Positions 1 through 11,207 of a stretch of DNA of 64,000 bases are shown here, piece after piece (the first letter of the stretch is position 1; each line of letters starts with the position of its first letter). The position numbers and the translations under genes are program-made. Source of the stretch: Cydia pomonella. Taxonomy: Eukaryota > Arthropoda > Insecta > Lepidoptera > Tortricidae. The DNA is taken from positions 35,193,968 to 35,257,967 of the forward strand of contig NC_084704.1 in the NCBI RefSeq assembly GCF_033807575.1. The letters run 5' to 3'. Under the pieces are notes generated by a model, which searched no databases, had not been told where the DNA came from, and was given only the letters and a program-made list of their open reading frames with translations.

Positions 1-442
1 AGGCTAGTGGCGTGAGTTACTATATGAGCCGGAGCCGAAGGCGTAGGCGAACATTGTAAAGGAATACGCCACGAGCATTTTTTGACCTACTTATACAACG
101 ATTTTCTCGGTTTTCTCGATTTTGGCCACAGTAGTCTATGGAGACTAACAAGCAACGCTAAGCGGTCTTCGTAGTCTATGGATGTTGCTATATTACGGGT
201 GTCACATGCGTGTTTCTGACTTATGAAGTAATTGTTTTTTTACTATGCAACCAAATGAATATTTTGTAAGTTGGCAGCAATGCACTTAGTTTAAAACTTT
301 ATTAGTTTTAATTTTGTTAGGTTGGTAGCCATTAATCGCAGTAACGTTATAGCGATTTAAAGCACAAGTGCTGTTATGAGGAATAGACAATATAGACTTT
401 TCTTGAAACCTTTTATGTATGTTCTTATATTTGTATTAATGA
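1..442. other. Non-coding, nothing recognised
   Basis: AT-rich sequence with only short open frames and no tRNA, repeat or splice signal that I can support. Confidence 0.5.
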
Positions 443-663
443 ATGCATAACGTAAAAAGAGCGTACCTGGGTCGCCTAGCAGGAGGACGTCCTATCGGAC
501 GCCCTAGGTATCGCTGGAGCGACATGGTGGAGGCGGATCTGCGCGAGCTTCGAGTCGACAATTGGCGAGAGGTCGCACAGGACCGAGAAAAGTGGCGCTG
601 TCTTGTGTCGGAGGCCAAGTCTCATTTTGGGTCGCTGAGCCAACGGAGTAAGTAAGTAAGTAA
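443..663 (+). pseudogene. RTE-type LINE, 3' end fragment
   Basis: This is a 5'-truncated copy of a non-LTR retrotransposon. The open frame of about 70 codons encodes the basic C-terminal tail after the reverse transcriptase, with motifs GRPRYRWSD, NWREVAQDREKW and LVSEAKSHFGSLSQ. The same tail occurs at 4461-4832 and 11208-11686. It is followed directly by a short TAAG tandem (about 648-663), a microsatellite-like tail as expected for RTE-clade elements, which end in short tandem repeats rather than poly-A. RT and endonuclease domains are absent, so this is dead. Clade assignment rests on motif memory. Confidence 0.75.
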
Positions 664-839
664 TGCATAAATGACAGATAACAGTAGAGGAGTAGGTAAA
701 ATACTATTTTATTCGCTTGCGTCACTAAGAAAGAGGATGGGATTGAATTATCAATGAAATAGGATAACTAATACTATAATATAGGCGTAGACAGCCAAGT
801 GATACGAATTAAACGTCCAATTTCGTAGCTCAACAAATA

Positions 840-2136
840 GGGTAACAGCACCAGTGGCCAGCCAGGGACCAGTAGTCAGCCTTTTAAGTCGTTTATTGGT
901 CATAAATATCTGGTATATTCGATTAAACAAATCGCGTGTAGTCAAATAGGAGCTCTGATTCCTTATTCGTTAATACGTAACGCGGCAGGTGCGGTGAGGT
1001 ATCGGGGAGAGGAAATATACTCGTTCATAAAGGTGATGTTTGTTGACGAGAGCTGGAGTGTCATGTCCGCCATATTTTTTACTGCACGTGGTGTTCTTTT
1101 AACGCGTGAGAAAAAATATGTTTTAATATAAAAATTACTGTTTTTTGTTAATGATGGGTTTATTGGATAGTTTATCTATTAAATTGCGTTACATTTAAAT
1201 AGAAATATCAATATTTAACTTATAAATTGAGGAGGTTGACCACTGGATACCACTTTTTTACAAAAAATCCAGTGCCCAGCCTTCCGCGGCTGACTTTCGG
1301 GTTATTAGTTATTTTTTTTATTTTCGATCCAATGCGACCGTTAGGACCGTTACATTTACATTTTCAAATTTAGTTAGGCATGTCTCAGTCAATTTAAAGT
1401 AAAACCCAGTAGTCAGCCGCATTTGAAATAACGTTTTAATGCGGCTGACCACTGGGTTTCACGGATCCAGTACTCAGCCATTATCTTCCTTGGTACGTCG
1501 CTGCCAAATATTATGAACTTTAACTCATTTAAATAAGGTTCAAAAGTGTATACATATTTTTGTTGAGAAATATTCCAATATCTAACGGACCCCTGCACGG
1601 GTTTCACCAACATTTAATCCGATTTTTAAAATAATGAATTATATTCAATAAACAGATTCATTAATAAAAAATAAGAAGATAAATATAGAGTTTATTAGTT
1701 TGCAAGAATAATTTTAAGCACCCTATGGCCTACAAATTTCGTGGCATGAGAATTGTATAGGTACCTAGACCTACCTATACTTTAGCTTCCTACCTAGGAA
1801 TGATAAATATTATAATATCGTTAACTTTAATACAAATAATAGTGTTTTTTTATTTCATTGTTATTAATAGTTCATAAAGGCTGAGTACTGGGTACACAAA
1901 GGCTGCTTACTGGATTTTAGAGGCTGACTACTGGAGAAAAGTGCCATTTTTTGTTTAATCTTAATTATAGATATTATAAAGAGGATTGTTATTTTTTGAC
2001 ATACTTTATTTCAAAACTATAATAAACACTTGATCTAACCATGTCATGCGTTTATTTATCCGACTAATCCTGTAGAAACGTCGAGAGTACAAACTTTAAA
2101 AATGCGTTATAAGGCTGACTACTGGTGCGTTTACCC
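840..2136. mobile_element. TA-flanked non-autonomous DNA transposon with repeated 13-bp motif
   Basis: Terminal inverted repeats of about 24 bp (GGGTAACAGCACCAGTGGCC at 840-859 against the inverse of GGTGCGTTTACCC ending at 2136) are each flanked by TA (838-839 and 2137-2138), the target duplication of Tc1/mariner-like elements. Eleven copies of a 13-bp motif near GGCTGACTACTGG lie inside in both orientations: 851, 869, 1234, 1269, 1406, 1443, 1467, 1879, 1901, 1922 and 2113 (start positions). No transposase ORF is present. The motif clusters resemble subterminal transposase-binding repeats; that role is inference. Confidence 0.7.
1402..1459. repeat. Hairpin inside the 1.3-kb element
   Basis: Arms of 22 nt (AAACCCAGTAGTCAGCCGCA and its near-inverse TGCGGCTGACCACTGGGTTT) flank a loop of about 14 nt. 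Each arm contains one copy of the 13-bp motif. Confidence 0.8.
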
Positions 2137-2137
2137 T

Positions 2138-2537
2138 AACTAATCAATTATGAAATTATTTGATTCTGTTTGAATTGCATGTGACACTAATTTACACTAT
2201 CAAATAAACTAGTTTATCATACGTGTTAAGGCAATTTCAACTTTAAAAACATTACCATAATGTTTCTTATTTAATTTTCAGACACAGTTTACATGTTTTG
2301 TAGTGCAAACAATTAGAGTTCAGTTGATATTGAGGTGAATTTATTGAATTGTATTAATTTAGATAACCCATATTGAATTGATTCCAAATAGATTGGCCAC
2401 TATGAATGAACATTTTAATTGTTTGAAGCCTAAATTAAATTTACAACATCATTTTCATTAATTTTGTGGGAAGGTGTATTCACGGCCCGATTCGAATTTT
2501 CAGATAATTATGTCATAAAACTACGATAGGATATATG
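2138..2537. other. AT-rich non-coding stretch
   Basis: No gene seen. CCCGATTCGAATTTT near 2485-2500 looks like the terminus of a decayed MITE of the D/E families described further on. Confidence 0.4.
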
Positions 2538-2825
2538 GTTTTTTTTAATACTACGTCGGTGGCAAACAAGCATACGGCCCGCCTGATGGTAAGCAGTTTC
2601 CGTAGCCTATGTACGCCTGCAACTCCAGAGGAGCTACATGCGCGTTGCCGACCCTAATCCCCCCCCCCTCGTTGAGCTCTGGCAACCTTACTCACCGGAA
2701 GGAACACAACACTATGAGTAGGGTCTAGTGATTTGGCTGCGGTTTTCTGTAAGGTGGAGGTATTTCCCAGTTGGGCTCTGCTCTAGATCTGGAATGACAT
2801 CCGCTGTGCTGTGCCCTACCAAACT
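2538..2825 (-). mobile_element. Rep-A, CR1-tailed short retroelement
   Basis: Minus-oriented copy of a roughly 330-bp family present about nine times here. On the minus strand it ends with GCTTGTTTGCCACCGACGTA followed by TATTAAAAAAAA. Its last ~130 bp are shared with LINE fragments at 34812-35256 and 48565-48817. An internal C run (about 2660) shows it is an old copy. It has no conserved ORF. Confidence 0.8.
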
Positions 2826-3311
2826 AATGTGGCAGTGTGCAGTAAATGGAGAATTAATCTTGAATAATAATGTAAAGTTCAGCCATGGCTTTACATGAGC
2901 TGATAAAATCACCGTACACTGTCTTGTACTAACCGTAGAATTGTAGTCGTATTTAAAGCTCCTAATACCTTGTTAATGGCGAAATAGTCCTGCTGATATG
3001 AACGCAAAATTTTAAAATATATATATATTTTTAATTTATTTAGGAAACAACAGTCACATATCAATAAAATATAAGAATACATAGTAAATAACAGATCGAA
3101 AGAGGGAAGGTGTTAGGCATCTTCTTGTCTGTCACGCATACAGGGACTTCAAAACATCGGTAGGTAATTAATAATGCATCGTATATTTAGGAAATTTTTG
3201 ACGTATCTAAAAGTTTGAATCAGACTGACAGTGAAAGAGAAAATGATTCAGTTTAGTTATTGTTTGGATGTACAATAATAATGTTAATTTGTTAGTAATC
3301 TGTGTATCACT
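2826..3311. other. Non-coding stretch
   Basis: AT-rich and without gene signal. Around 3190-3228 lies one arm of a MITE-D-like sequence (AAATTTTTGACGTATCTAAA). Confidence 0.4.
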
Positions 3312-3499
3312 ACATCTTATAAAACAAAGTCCCACGCCATGTCTGTCCGTCTGTCTGTATGTTCGAGATAAACTCAAAAACTTATAAACAGACGATGCGG
3401 TTTTCATTTCTATCAATATAGTGATTCTTGAGGAAGGTTTAGGTGTATAATTTGTTAAGGTTTTGTGTAACCCATGTGAAGCCGAGACGGGTCGCTAAT
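3312..3499 (+). mobile_element. Helitron-like 3' end
   Basis: The segment from AAAGTCCCACGCC through AGGAAGGTTTAGGTGTATAA to GAAGCCGAGACGGGTCGCTA matches, from memory, the 3' portion of abundant lepidopteran non-autonomous Helitrons. Those end with a short hairpin (ACCC..GGGT) and CTAR; here the end reads GCTAAT. No Rep/helicase coding is present and the 5' end is not visible. Confidence 0.5.
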
Positions 3500-3650
3500 A
3501 TTACATACATGCGTGGCCAAATAGTAGTATTTTTAAGATGCATCTTTTATTAGTCGAAGACGTAAATTTCCAAGTGGTCTACATACATTTATTAAATTAT
3601 TATGTATCAGTTTTTTAAGAAAACAATTGTTTAGTAGACTTTTTAAAATG

Positions 3651-3652
<2 letters not shown>

Positions 3653-3713
<61 letters not shown>
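3653..3713. repeat. (AG)n microsatellite
   Basis: About 30 uninterrupted AG units. Confidence 0.97.
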
Positions 3714-3714
<1 letters not shown>

Positions 3715-4460
3715 CAACTACAAAAACTAACAAATGTCAGATTTGGTCACTTTTCCCGGTTGGTCACTACTGCATGCTGTTACATTGATGAAATACACAA
3801 CATTGCAATCTTTTCTTATAATGAAAATCGATTGAAAACATGCAGCAGAATTATACTTATATTGGTTATAAGATGTCCCGAAACAATCGTACACGGAAAC
3901 CAAGTACTTAAAGGTTAAAAAAGTAATTAAATTATGCCGACGAGGTATTGTAGCCATGGCCACAAACAGTGACGGATAGCCTTGTAGTGTGGCGAGTGAC
4001 GGGCCCGGTGTCTCGCTTACACAAGACAGAGCAGTCTGCACGTGGCTCTAAATAGTTTACTGGAAGATTCATCTTGTTTAAAGTTATTTAAACGCTTGTG
4101 CGGTGCGATACATGTGATAAATGTGCTAACTATTGATTGTGTCTAATATTGTAAACTACCTACTCATTAAGTGAAATGTAATTTTCTTTTGAGTAAATAA
4201 ATGTCTTTAACCAGAAATGTGAAATCTTATAAGAAATATTACTAACTTATAAAACTTTGAACCAAAATATAAAAATAAATAAAACTTATCTTGAAATGAC
4301 TAAGAACTATCCCCCCGTGCCGTAGATGCTGGAAGCAATTCTTCGCTACATTGCAGCAGTAATTCTTTGGGCGAGAAAGCCAGCTCTACGATCGTCGGTG
4401 GCGTCTGATATCCATTTAGACAATTCTTTAATAGTTAATTATGTCAATTTTATGATCGCA
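3714..4460. other. Non-coding stretch
   Basis: A minus-strand open frame of 104 codons (3727-4041) has no recognisable domain and no codon bias; I do not call it. Nothing else seen. Confidence 0.4.
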
Positions 4461-4832
4461 AGTTCTTAGTGGCGGAGAGGAAAATTCTGGACCTATCAGA
4501 GATGAAGATGGAACTTGGAGGCGTAGGAAGAATAGGGAGCTAGAGGAGCTGGTTGCGATGCCCAATATAATTGGCGAGATCAAAGCCACACGACTCCGCT
4601 GGCTCGGTCAGAGAGGATGGGAGGGGATCGTGCTGTGAGAAGAGCGTATGTGGGGCACCCGGGTGGAAAACGTCCGTCTGGGCGTCCCAGATACCGCTGG
4701 AGTGACGAAGTCCTAAAAGACCTGTTCGCCCTCGGAATACTCAACTGGCGTGAAGTGGCGCAGGATAGGGCAGAGTGGCGCTCTCTTGTGTCAGAGGCCA
4801 AGATCCTGTTTGGGTCACTGAGCCAGTGAAGA
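4461..4832 (+). pseudogene. RTE-type LINE, 3' end fragment (frameshifted)
   Basis: The first part reads in one frame (TWRRRKNRELEELVAMPNII, then TRLRWLGH). The frame shifts near 4610, and the rest reads RAYVGHPGGKRPSGRPRYRW, NWREVAQDRAEWRSLVSEAK and FGSLSQ before a stop. This is the connector and tail following the RT of an RTE-like element. It is closely related to 11208-11686 and less closely to 443-663. A GAAGAAGAAG run follows the stop. It is 5'-truncated and non-functional. Confidence 0.8.
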
Positions 4833-5440
4833 AGAAGATGATCGCATAAGAGTACGATAACCGCTACAACTAAAAACTGCCTCGATGTCGTTGTGAGTGA
4901 GTATTGTTGGAAGGTTTTAAAAGCATAGTTTGTGAAATTGTCAGATTAGGTATCTTACGTTGTCTAGTGGCCCACCATAAAAAAAATGACAATCTATTTT
5001 CAAACAATGATAATAGTAAATAGTATTGAACTTATTTTGTTTTAAAATTGAACAAAATAAAACAAAAAGGAAACTGATGCTTTGATAATGATTTAAATTT
5101 CATCGTAGGTAATAAGCATTGCATTACTTCTAAATATTAGGAAGGTTAATCGCTAGAGGTTAACAACAGTTTGACGTCCAATATCAGAATTGGCGAAGAG
5201 CATTTGCTTTGCAGTCCTATTGGCTTCGAATTTTGCTATTGGCATATAGTTTTTTTTGTGATTAATATTAAAAAAAATTGTGCTATGACGCTTATGCACT
5301 TTGGAAAATATCGTTGGAAGTTTTATTCGAACATTTTTCAGTAATAGATTGAAATAAATGAAATCGATCTCAACATTTAGAATCAATTCTTTATTAAGCA
5401 AGTACCTATGAGTTTATCGCTTTAATCATAAGTGTGTGTA
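4833..5440. other. AT-rich non-coding stretch
   Basis: No gene or clear repeat recognised. Confidence 0.4.
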
Positions 5441-5445
5441 TTGTG

Positions 5446-5612
5446 CCGCCGGAAAATTTCCAAAATTGCGAAATTCCTACTTTAATATATTTCGGAAACT
5501 TCTAATATCTGATATATTCCATTTTAAAATGAAATTTTCCCATGGGCTATGTGAAATTTTCATAAAATTTTGTCAATTTTCTCAACTTTTCGGAAACTTT
5601 CCGCCACTTGCA
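5446..5612. repeat. Imperfect MITE-like repeat with GGAAA/TTTCC arms
   Basis: CCGGAAAATTTCCAAAATTG at the left and GGAAACTTTCCGCC at the right form loose inverted ends. A related block (AAAATTGCGAAATTTCC) recurs at 12745-12815, so this is a dispersed family. No target duplication identified. Confidence 0.45.
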
Positions 5613-6060
5613 CTTCAGTAATCACACGTATCATAGAATCTCTAAATCGCAGTTCACCCACAACATCGACACCAATAACAAATCATCTCACTGTCCCGTC
5701 ATTAATAAATGACACTTCCATTCATTAAGCAGCACAGAAGGTAGCCACGTAAATTAATCAGCCGGGACAGGGGACGGGATAAGAGGCATGCTCCAAAAGT
5801 TTCACTCCTTAATGACGGCTTAATGAAAATTGCACGGAAAACGATGACAGTTAATCACCGGCAGAAATATAGCTTTAAAACGCTTGGTGTGATTGGATGG
5901 GTGCGTTTCTGTTGTTGTTTGGTTTTGTTTAATGGTGGGTCGACTGAAAATATTCAGCGTAATGTCACTTTGTCATAAATATTAATGTTAATGCGGAAAG
6001 CGGAGGTTGCGTTTTGTATACAACATTTTAATGGGAACATATTGAATTATATATCGTCTT
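5613..6060. other. Low-repeat non-coding block
   Basis: More balanced base composition than its surroundings and several ATTA/TAAT cores (for example AAATTAATCAGCCGGGAC near 5752). It could be a conserved intronic regulatory element. This is inference only. Confidence 0.25.
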
Positions 6061-6076
6061 CTTCTTCCTCCTGCCC

Positions 6077-6488
6077 TTATCCCACGTTATGTGGGGTCGG
6101 CACAACATGTTCTTCTCTTCCATTCTCCTCTATCTTTCGTCACTTCAGCACTCACTCCTTTCTTTCTCATATCCTCTTTCACACAATCCATCCATCGTTT
6201 TTTGGGTCTACCATCCGCTCTCCGTCCATCAACATTCATTCCTAACATTCTTTTTCCTATATGGCATTCATCCCTCCTCATTAAATGCCCATACCACGCT
6301 AACCTACCACTCCTTATCTTCTCCGCTACCGGTGCTACTTTCAAATTTCCCCTTATATACTCATTCTTAATTCGATCCTTTCTCGTCACTCCACACATCC
6401 ATCTCAACATTCTCATTACCGCTGCGTGTACTCTTCTTTCATCCGTCACTTTCGTCGCCCAGCATTCTGATCCATACATTACAACAGG
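6077..6488 (-). pseudogene. LINE 3' fragment (RTE-like C-terminal region)
   Basis: A minus-strand frame of about 130 codons starts inside an element at MYGSECWATKVTDERRVHAA, continues through MLRWMCGVTRKDRIKNEYIR, LAWYGHLMRRDE and GRPKKRWMDCVKEDM, and ends CCADPT. The YGxExW, GHxxRR and GRPxxRW blocks are the standard region downstream of the RT palm in RTE-like LINEs of arthropods. There is no RT catalytic core, so it is 5'-truncated. A decayed relative lies at 11730-11945 on the same strand. Confidence 0.8.
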
Positions 6489-7058
6489 TTATAGGAATAT
6501 TGAAATAAAATAAGGCTTATATAATTAACACGCCTTCGTCATCATCGTCTCCTAGCCGTTTTCGGTCACAGCAACTGCTTTCTGGTGACTGACGTAGCCA
6601 ATCTTAGCAGCGATTGTGCGGCTACACTCGCACTGCGAATCACACGATCTATATCGCAAAACAGCCTCGGAGAAATTTTTAAACTCAAACGCTGCCAGCA
6701 TCCTCGGCACAATTTTAAAGGGGCCTAAATTTTTTGATATATTTTACTTTTATTTAGTATTAGATTTTAATAAATAAATAAAAAAGTTTATTTATACTGT
6801 CGTTTATTATATTTACTAATATTTGTACTTTATTTATTACTATATTTATTCACAGTTTGATGCTGATATTATACCAATTTCATTTTGATTTGAAATGAAG
6901 TTATATTTTCAAGTTCTTACTACTTTTATATACCCTTCATGTATTCTACTGCATTTTTATTATCAACACAGATATCCATTTCGATCCGAGACACTTCAGA
7001 AAATGCATCCAAATATTTACGTCATCGTTTTCCATAAACAGAAATAAATGTAATATAC
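6489..7058. other. Non-coding, with probable repeat remnant
   Basis: 6536-6705 is more GC-rich (TCTCCTAGCCGTTTTCGGTC, GTGCGGCTACACTCGCACTG) and has the look of a dispersed lepidopteran repeat, but I cannot name it. The rest is AT-rich. Confidence 0.35.
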
Positions 7059-7316
7059 GACCGGTCTAGCCTAGTGGGTAGTGACCCTGCCTATGAAGCT
7101 GATGGTCCTGGGTTCAAATCCTGGTAAGGGCATTTATTTGTGTGATGAGCATGAATATTTGTTCCTAAGTCATGGGTGTTTTCTATGTATTTAAGTATTT
7201 ATATATTATATATATCGTTGTCTAAGTACCCACAACACAAGCCTTATTGAGCTTACTGTGGGACTTAGTCAATTTGTGTAATAATGTCCTATAATATTTA
7301 TTTATTTATTTATTTA
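7059..7316 (+). mobile_element. tRNA-headed SINE (Metulj-like)
   Basis: The head has a pol III A box (TAGCCTAGTGGGT) and B box (GGGTTCAAATCC). The body runs TTATTTGTGTGATGAGCATG, GTTTTCTATGTATTTAAGTA and GAGCTTACTGTGGGACTTAG, and the tail is (ATTT)n. At least eight copies occur in this window. The name Metulj is from memory of Heliconius SINEs. Confidence 0.85.
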
Positions 7317-7317
7317 A

Positions 7318-7590
7318 GCGGTGGTGGTCGAGTGGATATGACATTCGACTTCCAATCCGGAGGTTTTTCGGAACTTATGTACGAAATATCATTTGATATT
7401 TACCACTAGCTTTTCGGTGAAAAAAAACATCGTGAGGAAACCTGCATACATCAGCGAAGAAATTCAAAGGTGTATGTGAAGTCCCAGTCCGCATTGGGCT
7501 CGCGTGGGGACTATTATAGCCCGAGCCCTCTCATGAGAGGAGGCCTGTGCCCAGCAGTGGGACGTATATAGGCTGAATTATTATTTTATT
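7318..7590 (+). mobile_element. Second tRNA-headed SINE family, B box deleted
   Basis: The head GTGGTCGAGTGGATATGACA carries an A box. The sequence then jumps from CAATCCGGAGG straight to TTTTTCGGAACTTATGTACG, so the B-box part present in the related copy at 63941-64000 is missing. The tail GAGGCCTGTGCCCAGCAGTG, GGACGTATATAGGCTGAATT and (ATT)n is of RTE-like type. It starts one base after the preceding SINE. Confidence 0.8.
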
Positions 7591-8235
7591 ATTATTCTTT
7601 TTTATGAAGAAAAAGTGACCAAGGCATCCAGTGCCCAGCGCTGGCAGTGTACTCTACTATTGTAGCAGGTGCCTAAGCCCCTCGGCCATCTGGGTCACGG
7701 CGGTATAAATCGAATCTTTTCAAGATATCCAGTTTCATGAGAGCTTATAGCGGCCCCTGACATTGCACAAATGAAAATATTTTCAAAAACTAATTTAATT
7801 TGTTCTTAAAGTCATTTTATTTACGATTCACTGAATTCGCCTAATTCCTCATTCAAACCCTCAATTAATTTAACTGTCTGAGTTGCGTGAAAGTAAACAG
7901 CTTAAAGTGGCCAGAGAAGTTTAGATTGTAATCAATTAAAATCTTGGAGACAAAGCGCTGTATTAATCTACGGTTTACTGTTTAAACTGTTGCTATTGTT
8001 GTCCAAGTTTGTAGTGTTTGGTAATCTTCAGCGAAATAGAGGCATTAGTCAAGAGATATGATTGAAAGGAATAAATTATTGAGGCATAGGAATAGTTAAG
8101 TGTGGTGGGAGAAATACAAGCAACAAGAACGCACAGAATAAGGTGGAATTTCATAGGTCGACATCTATACAATATTTGACAGATGTCAACTGTCAGAGGG
8201 GACATAAAATGACAATATACAGTAAAATTTAAAAT
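7591..8235. other. Non-coding, with repeat remnant
   Basis: 7611-7705 (CCAGTGCCCAGCGCTGGCAG, GCCCCTCGGCCATCTGGGTC) resembles a dispersed lepidopteran repeat. The remainder is AT-rich without signal. Confidence 0.35.
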
Positions 8236-8550
8236 TAAATAATTGAACTTATCAATAAAACTAAACTACATTAATTGTAAAACTTAAAATAAAATTATAA
8301 ATAAAAAATGCCCCCAGGTCGCTATCATATGTTATGGTGCCCAGAAGACTGGCAGCGTTACCTCTTTGGTTGGCCAGACGTTGTCTCTGGCCGAAAGTAG
8401 CTGTCAGTCTTCTGGTCACCAAAGACAAGGCGCTCGGAAATTTCTTTGAATAGGGTTTCGCACTGGGCCCCCGCGGTCCCGTGTTTCGACTCCAAACGGC
8501 GCAAATATGTAGCCCTCGCCGAGGACGGCATGTTTGCGCCGCTCCACTAA
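8236..8550 (-). pseudogene. Decayed retroelement coding remnant
   Basis: Read on the minus strand, GC-rich pieces give protein-like blocks such as QRGNAASLLGT and LFKEISERLVFGDQKTDS in different frames, so several indels have broken it. Codon-like composition stops at an AT-rich tail near 8310. I take it as the C-terminal end of a LINE-class element but cannot assign a clade. It may also be a domesticated or unknown repeat. Confidence 0.4.
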
Positions 8551-8801
8551 AATGTCTTGCACTTCAGTTATAGTTACTACGACAGGGACTGCAAGTTACC
8601 TTATCTTTTTTATTTTATATTTAGGCAACAAACAGTCCTATACAAAAAATAATGTAATAATAAGCAATGTGTTAATAGACCTTGAGTGCCCTACCTTAAT
8701 AATAATATGTTTTAATCTAAAGTAGCTAGTGTTGGAGCAGTAAGCGGAAAACAAAGTTATCAGTAAGTAACAATAAAGTTATCAGTAACTTGAGTGAATC
8801 C

Positions 8802-8994
8802 GTACCCCTAGTGTAAATTTAGTCGATAGCGAAACGTGACGTACGCGTTTGCGTTAAGTCTCATTTTGTATGGGTTTTATCCAATGGGTCGCCAAGCGGG
8901 ACGTTTTGGAAAGTCAAAAATCTCATACAAAATGACACTTAACGCTAACGCGTACGTCACGTTTCGCTGTCGAAAATATTTACACTAGGGGTAC
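8802..8994. mobile_element. MITE-B copy 1 (GTACCCCTAG palindrome)
   Basis: 193-bp palindromic element. Both ends read GTACCCCTAGTGTAAAT inwards, and the arms continue through CGAAACGTGACGTACGCG and ATTTTGTATG for about 75 bp. All three copies are bounded by GTAC, consistent with a TA duplication around a CCCCTAG terminus. No ORF. Confidence 0.9.
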
Positions 8995-11207
8995 TGTATT
9001 CATTCATCCATGTGTATGTATGCACGGGCAGGTTCGTTGATACTCGAAAATATTTTGAAATTTGAACATCATTGTGATCAATTTCATAGTTAAACTACTA
9101 CTCATTGCCGTGATGTAAATAAAACATAGTCGACACACAACCTTTACAACAATAACAAAAACCTTGTCTCTTGAACTACTGATTGTTGATTATAATTTCG
9201 CTTTAGTATTTACAAACCAAACTAAAAACATATCTACACGCAGTCCATCGGTTCCTTCACAGCCCTTGCGTAAGTAACTCAGACCAAGCCATTCGTCACG
9301 GTATTTGTCTGTCTTTGTTGACCGGCGGTTGTAGGCCGGTGGGTAAATAGCACTGTTTACTTGTGGCCGGACAGATTGGCGTTGGGACTTTTGAGGGAGA
9401 ATTAGCATTCCCTGGCGTCTCGGATCATTTTCATATTTTGTTTTTGGTTAACAAAAAGGACATTTCATGGAGTTAACATTTTGACGGTGTAATAAAACCA
9501 TGGAATGAGGCCTTTGTTTACGAATTGCGACTGAGCTGCTGGTGTATATGTCACGTCAGGTGTCACTGTCGATTTCCTTGATAAATTACGTTACTGTCGA
9601 TGTTGTATTAGTGTAACGATTAGAACGTTCAATCCGTCACTCATTTTATTAATGAGATTGATAGTGACATTGCCGTTTTTGTCTGCTTCTAAAGCATTTT
9701 GCAGCAGTAATGATACATCAGCAATGCTTCTGTATTGCAATCAAAATGTAACTTTACAGACAGATTTTAATGCTGTGAATTGTATACTGATAAAATATAA
9801 CAAACTAAAAATAAAAACCTAATTTAGAAATTAATAACTATCGTACGTTAACGATGAAGCCTTCACTAGTTATGTAAAGTTCTGCTATTAAGCTGTAAGT
9901 CATCTGTACTTAGATAGATATCAATGGCTGCCTGCTTCACTTCATGTAACACTATATTAACGCAGCTCAATCATGAACTTACATTCAAGACCTTACGTGC
10001 TTGTGTTACAGTTTAAATTCCAATGAGTCGCGACGCTTTGATACGAGATTTTGGAGTTAATTTCATCGAATATCTCTAGTGGGAAGTGTTCAATTGAATA
10101 CTTAATTGATCCTCTTAAATCTGATCGCGTATCCCTCTTCGATTAAGTGTGAATTGCTGCGGAAGCGAGTGATATGTAAAACATTTACATAACATTACTG
10201 ATATGATAAAATTTTCAAACATTAATTGCATGTATGTAATTGTTACGTCCTCGTTTTTAGCGTAAATATGTGTGATAGTGAGGTAATGTTTAGATTTAAC
10301 CATACTTACAAAACATTATAAATAGCATATAATGTTAGTAATAAATTTTCAAAATTTAAATTTTTAGTCCTTACGTCGGCCTCAAGGTCTCTAACATAAG
10401 TCAATACAAGATTTACAGTGACATCTTATAAGGAAATGAAAAATGCATAGAAACATTTATAAAAGCAATAGCTAATACCAAGGTAAACATTATATAATAT
10501 AAATATTAAAATAAAATAAACATTCAGTGGAGGAAAGCATGGGTAAATGTATAAGTACATGCCAAGGTAAAATTTTGTCAATTAGACAGTTTGAACTTTG
10601 AAAATTTTAGCGCACAACAAGCAACACAACTAAAATATTTCTATTTAAACACGTCCATAATTACACTCATCTGATCGTTATCACTATCTTTACGTCCAAA
10701 GTTATTCAAATACTCCGTAACTCACAACTTTCCCCATTTACTCTCTTTACCCCGGTGTCCCGTTTCAATTTAAACCGTCATAGTTCTGTGCTCAAAAAGG
10801 TAGCGTCTCCAGGGACGCGGAGTAAGCTAGGTGGATTGAATCACGGTACAGGCTCGATTTGAGACAAGAAAGCTTTTAAGAGTTAAGGACGCGAATAATC
10901 GAGCTGGGTTTTGTAGCAAGAGTTCTAGATGCAGATAGTTTGTAAGAAATATAGTTTAATAAAATAGTAAATTTAATACAGCACCGGACTATGAGTGGAA
11001 TATTGGCCGTGGAATATATGCGTTATATTTATTAACTTCATAACTTCTGCGTTATATTTATCTGACTTGATTCATACATTTTTAAATATTGGAAAATTAT
11101 TTTTAAGTTTTATATTTAAAAATACCGCAGGGAGGAAGGGATCGAAAAACGCTCTAAGAGGCTCGGCATCGTTCCATCGAGTTTTAGTATCCAAATTCCA
11201 TGCTGAT
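8995..11207. other. Long non-coding stretch
   Basis: A 72-codon minus-strand frame at 9190-9408 contains YRDEWLGLSYLRKGCEGTDG and might be a transposon remnant, but I cannot identify it. The rest is AT-rich with no repeat, RNA or splice pattern that I can support. Confidence 0.35.

Noticed and set aside
3533..3733. Minus-strand frame with a Ser-Leu repeat resembling a signal or membrane segment
   Set aside because: Produced by the AG microsatellite.
3727..4041. 104-codon minus-strand frame
   Set aside because: No domain and no supporting promoter or splice context.
7059..7130. Possible functional tRNA gene (A and B boxes)
   Set aside because: The head continues into a SINE body repeated at several other loci, and the cloverleaf is not complete.
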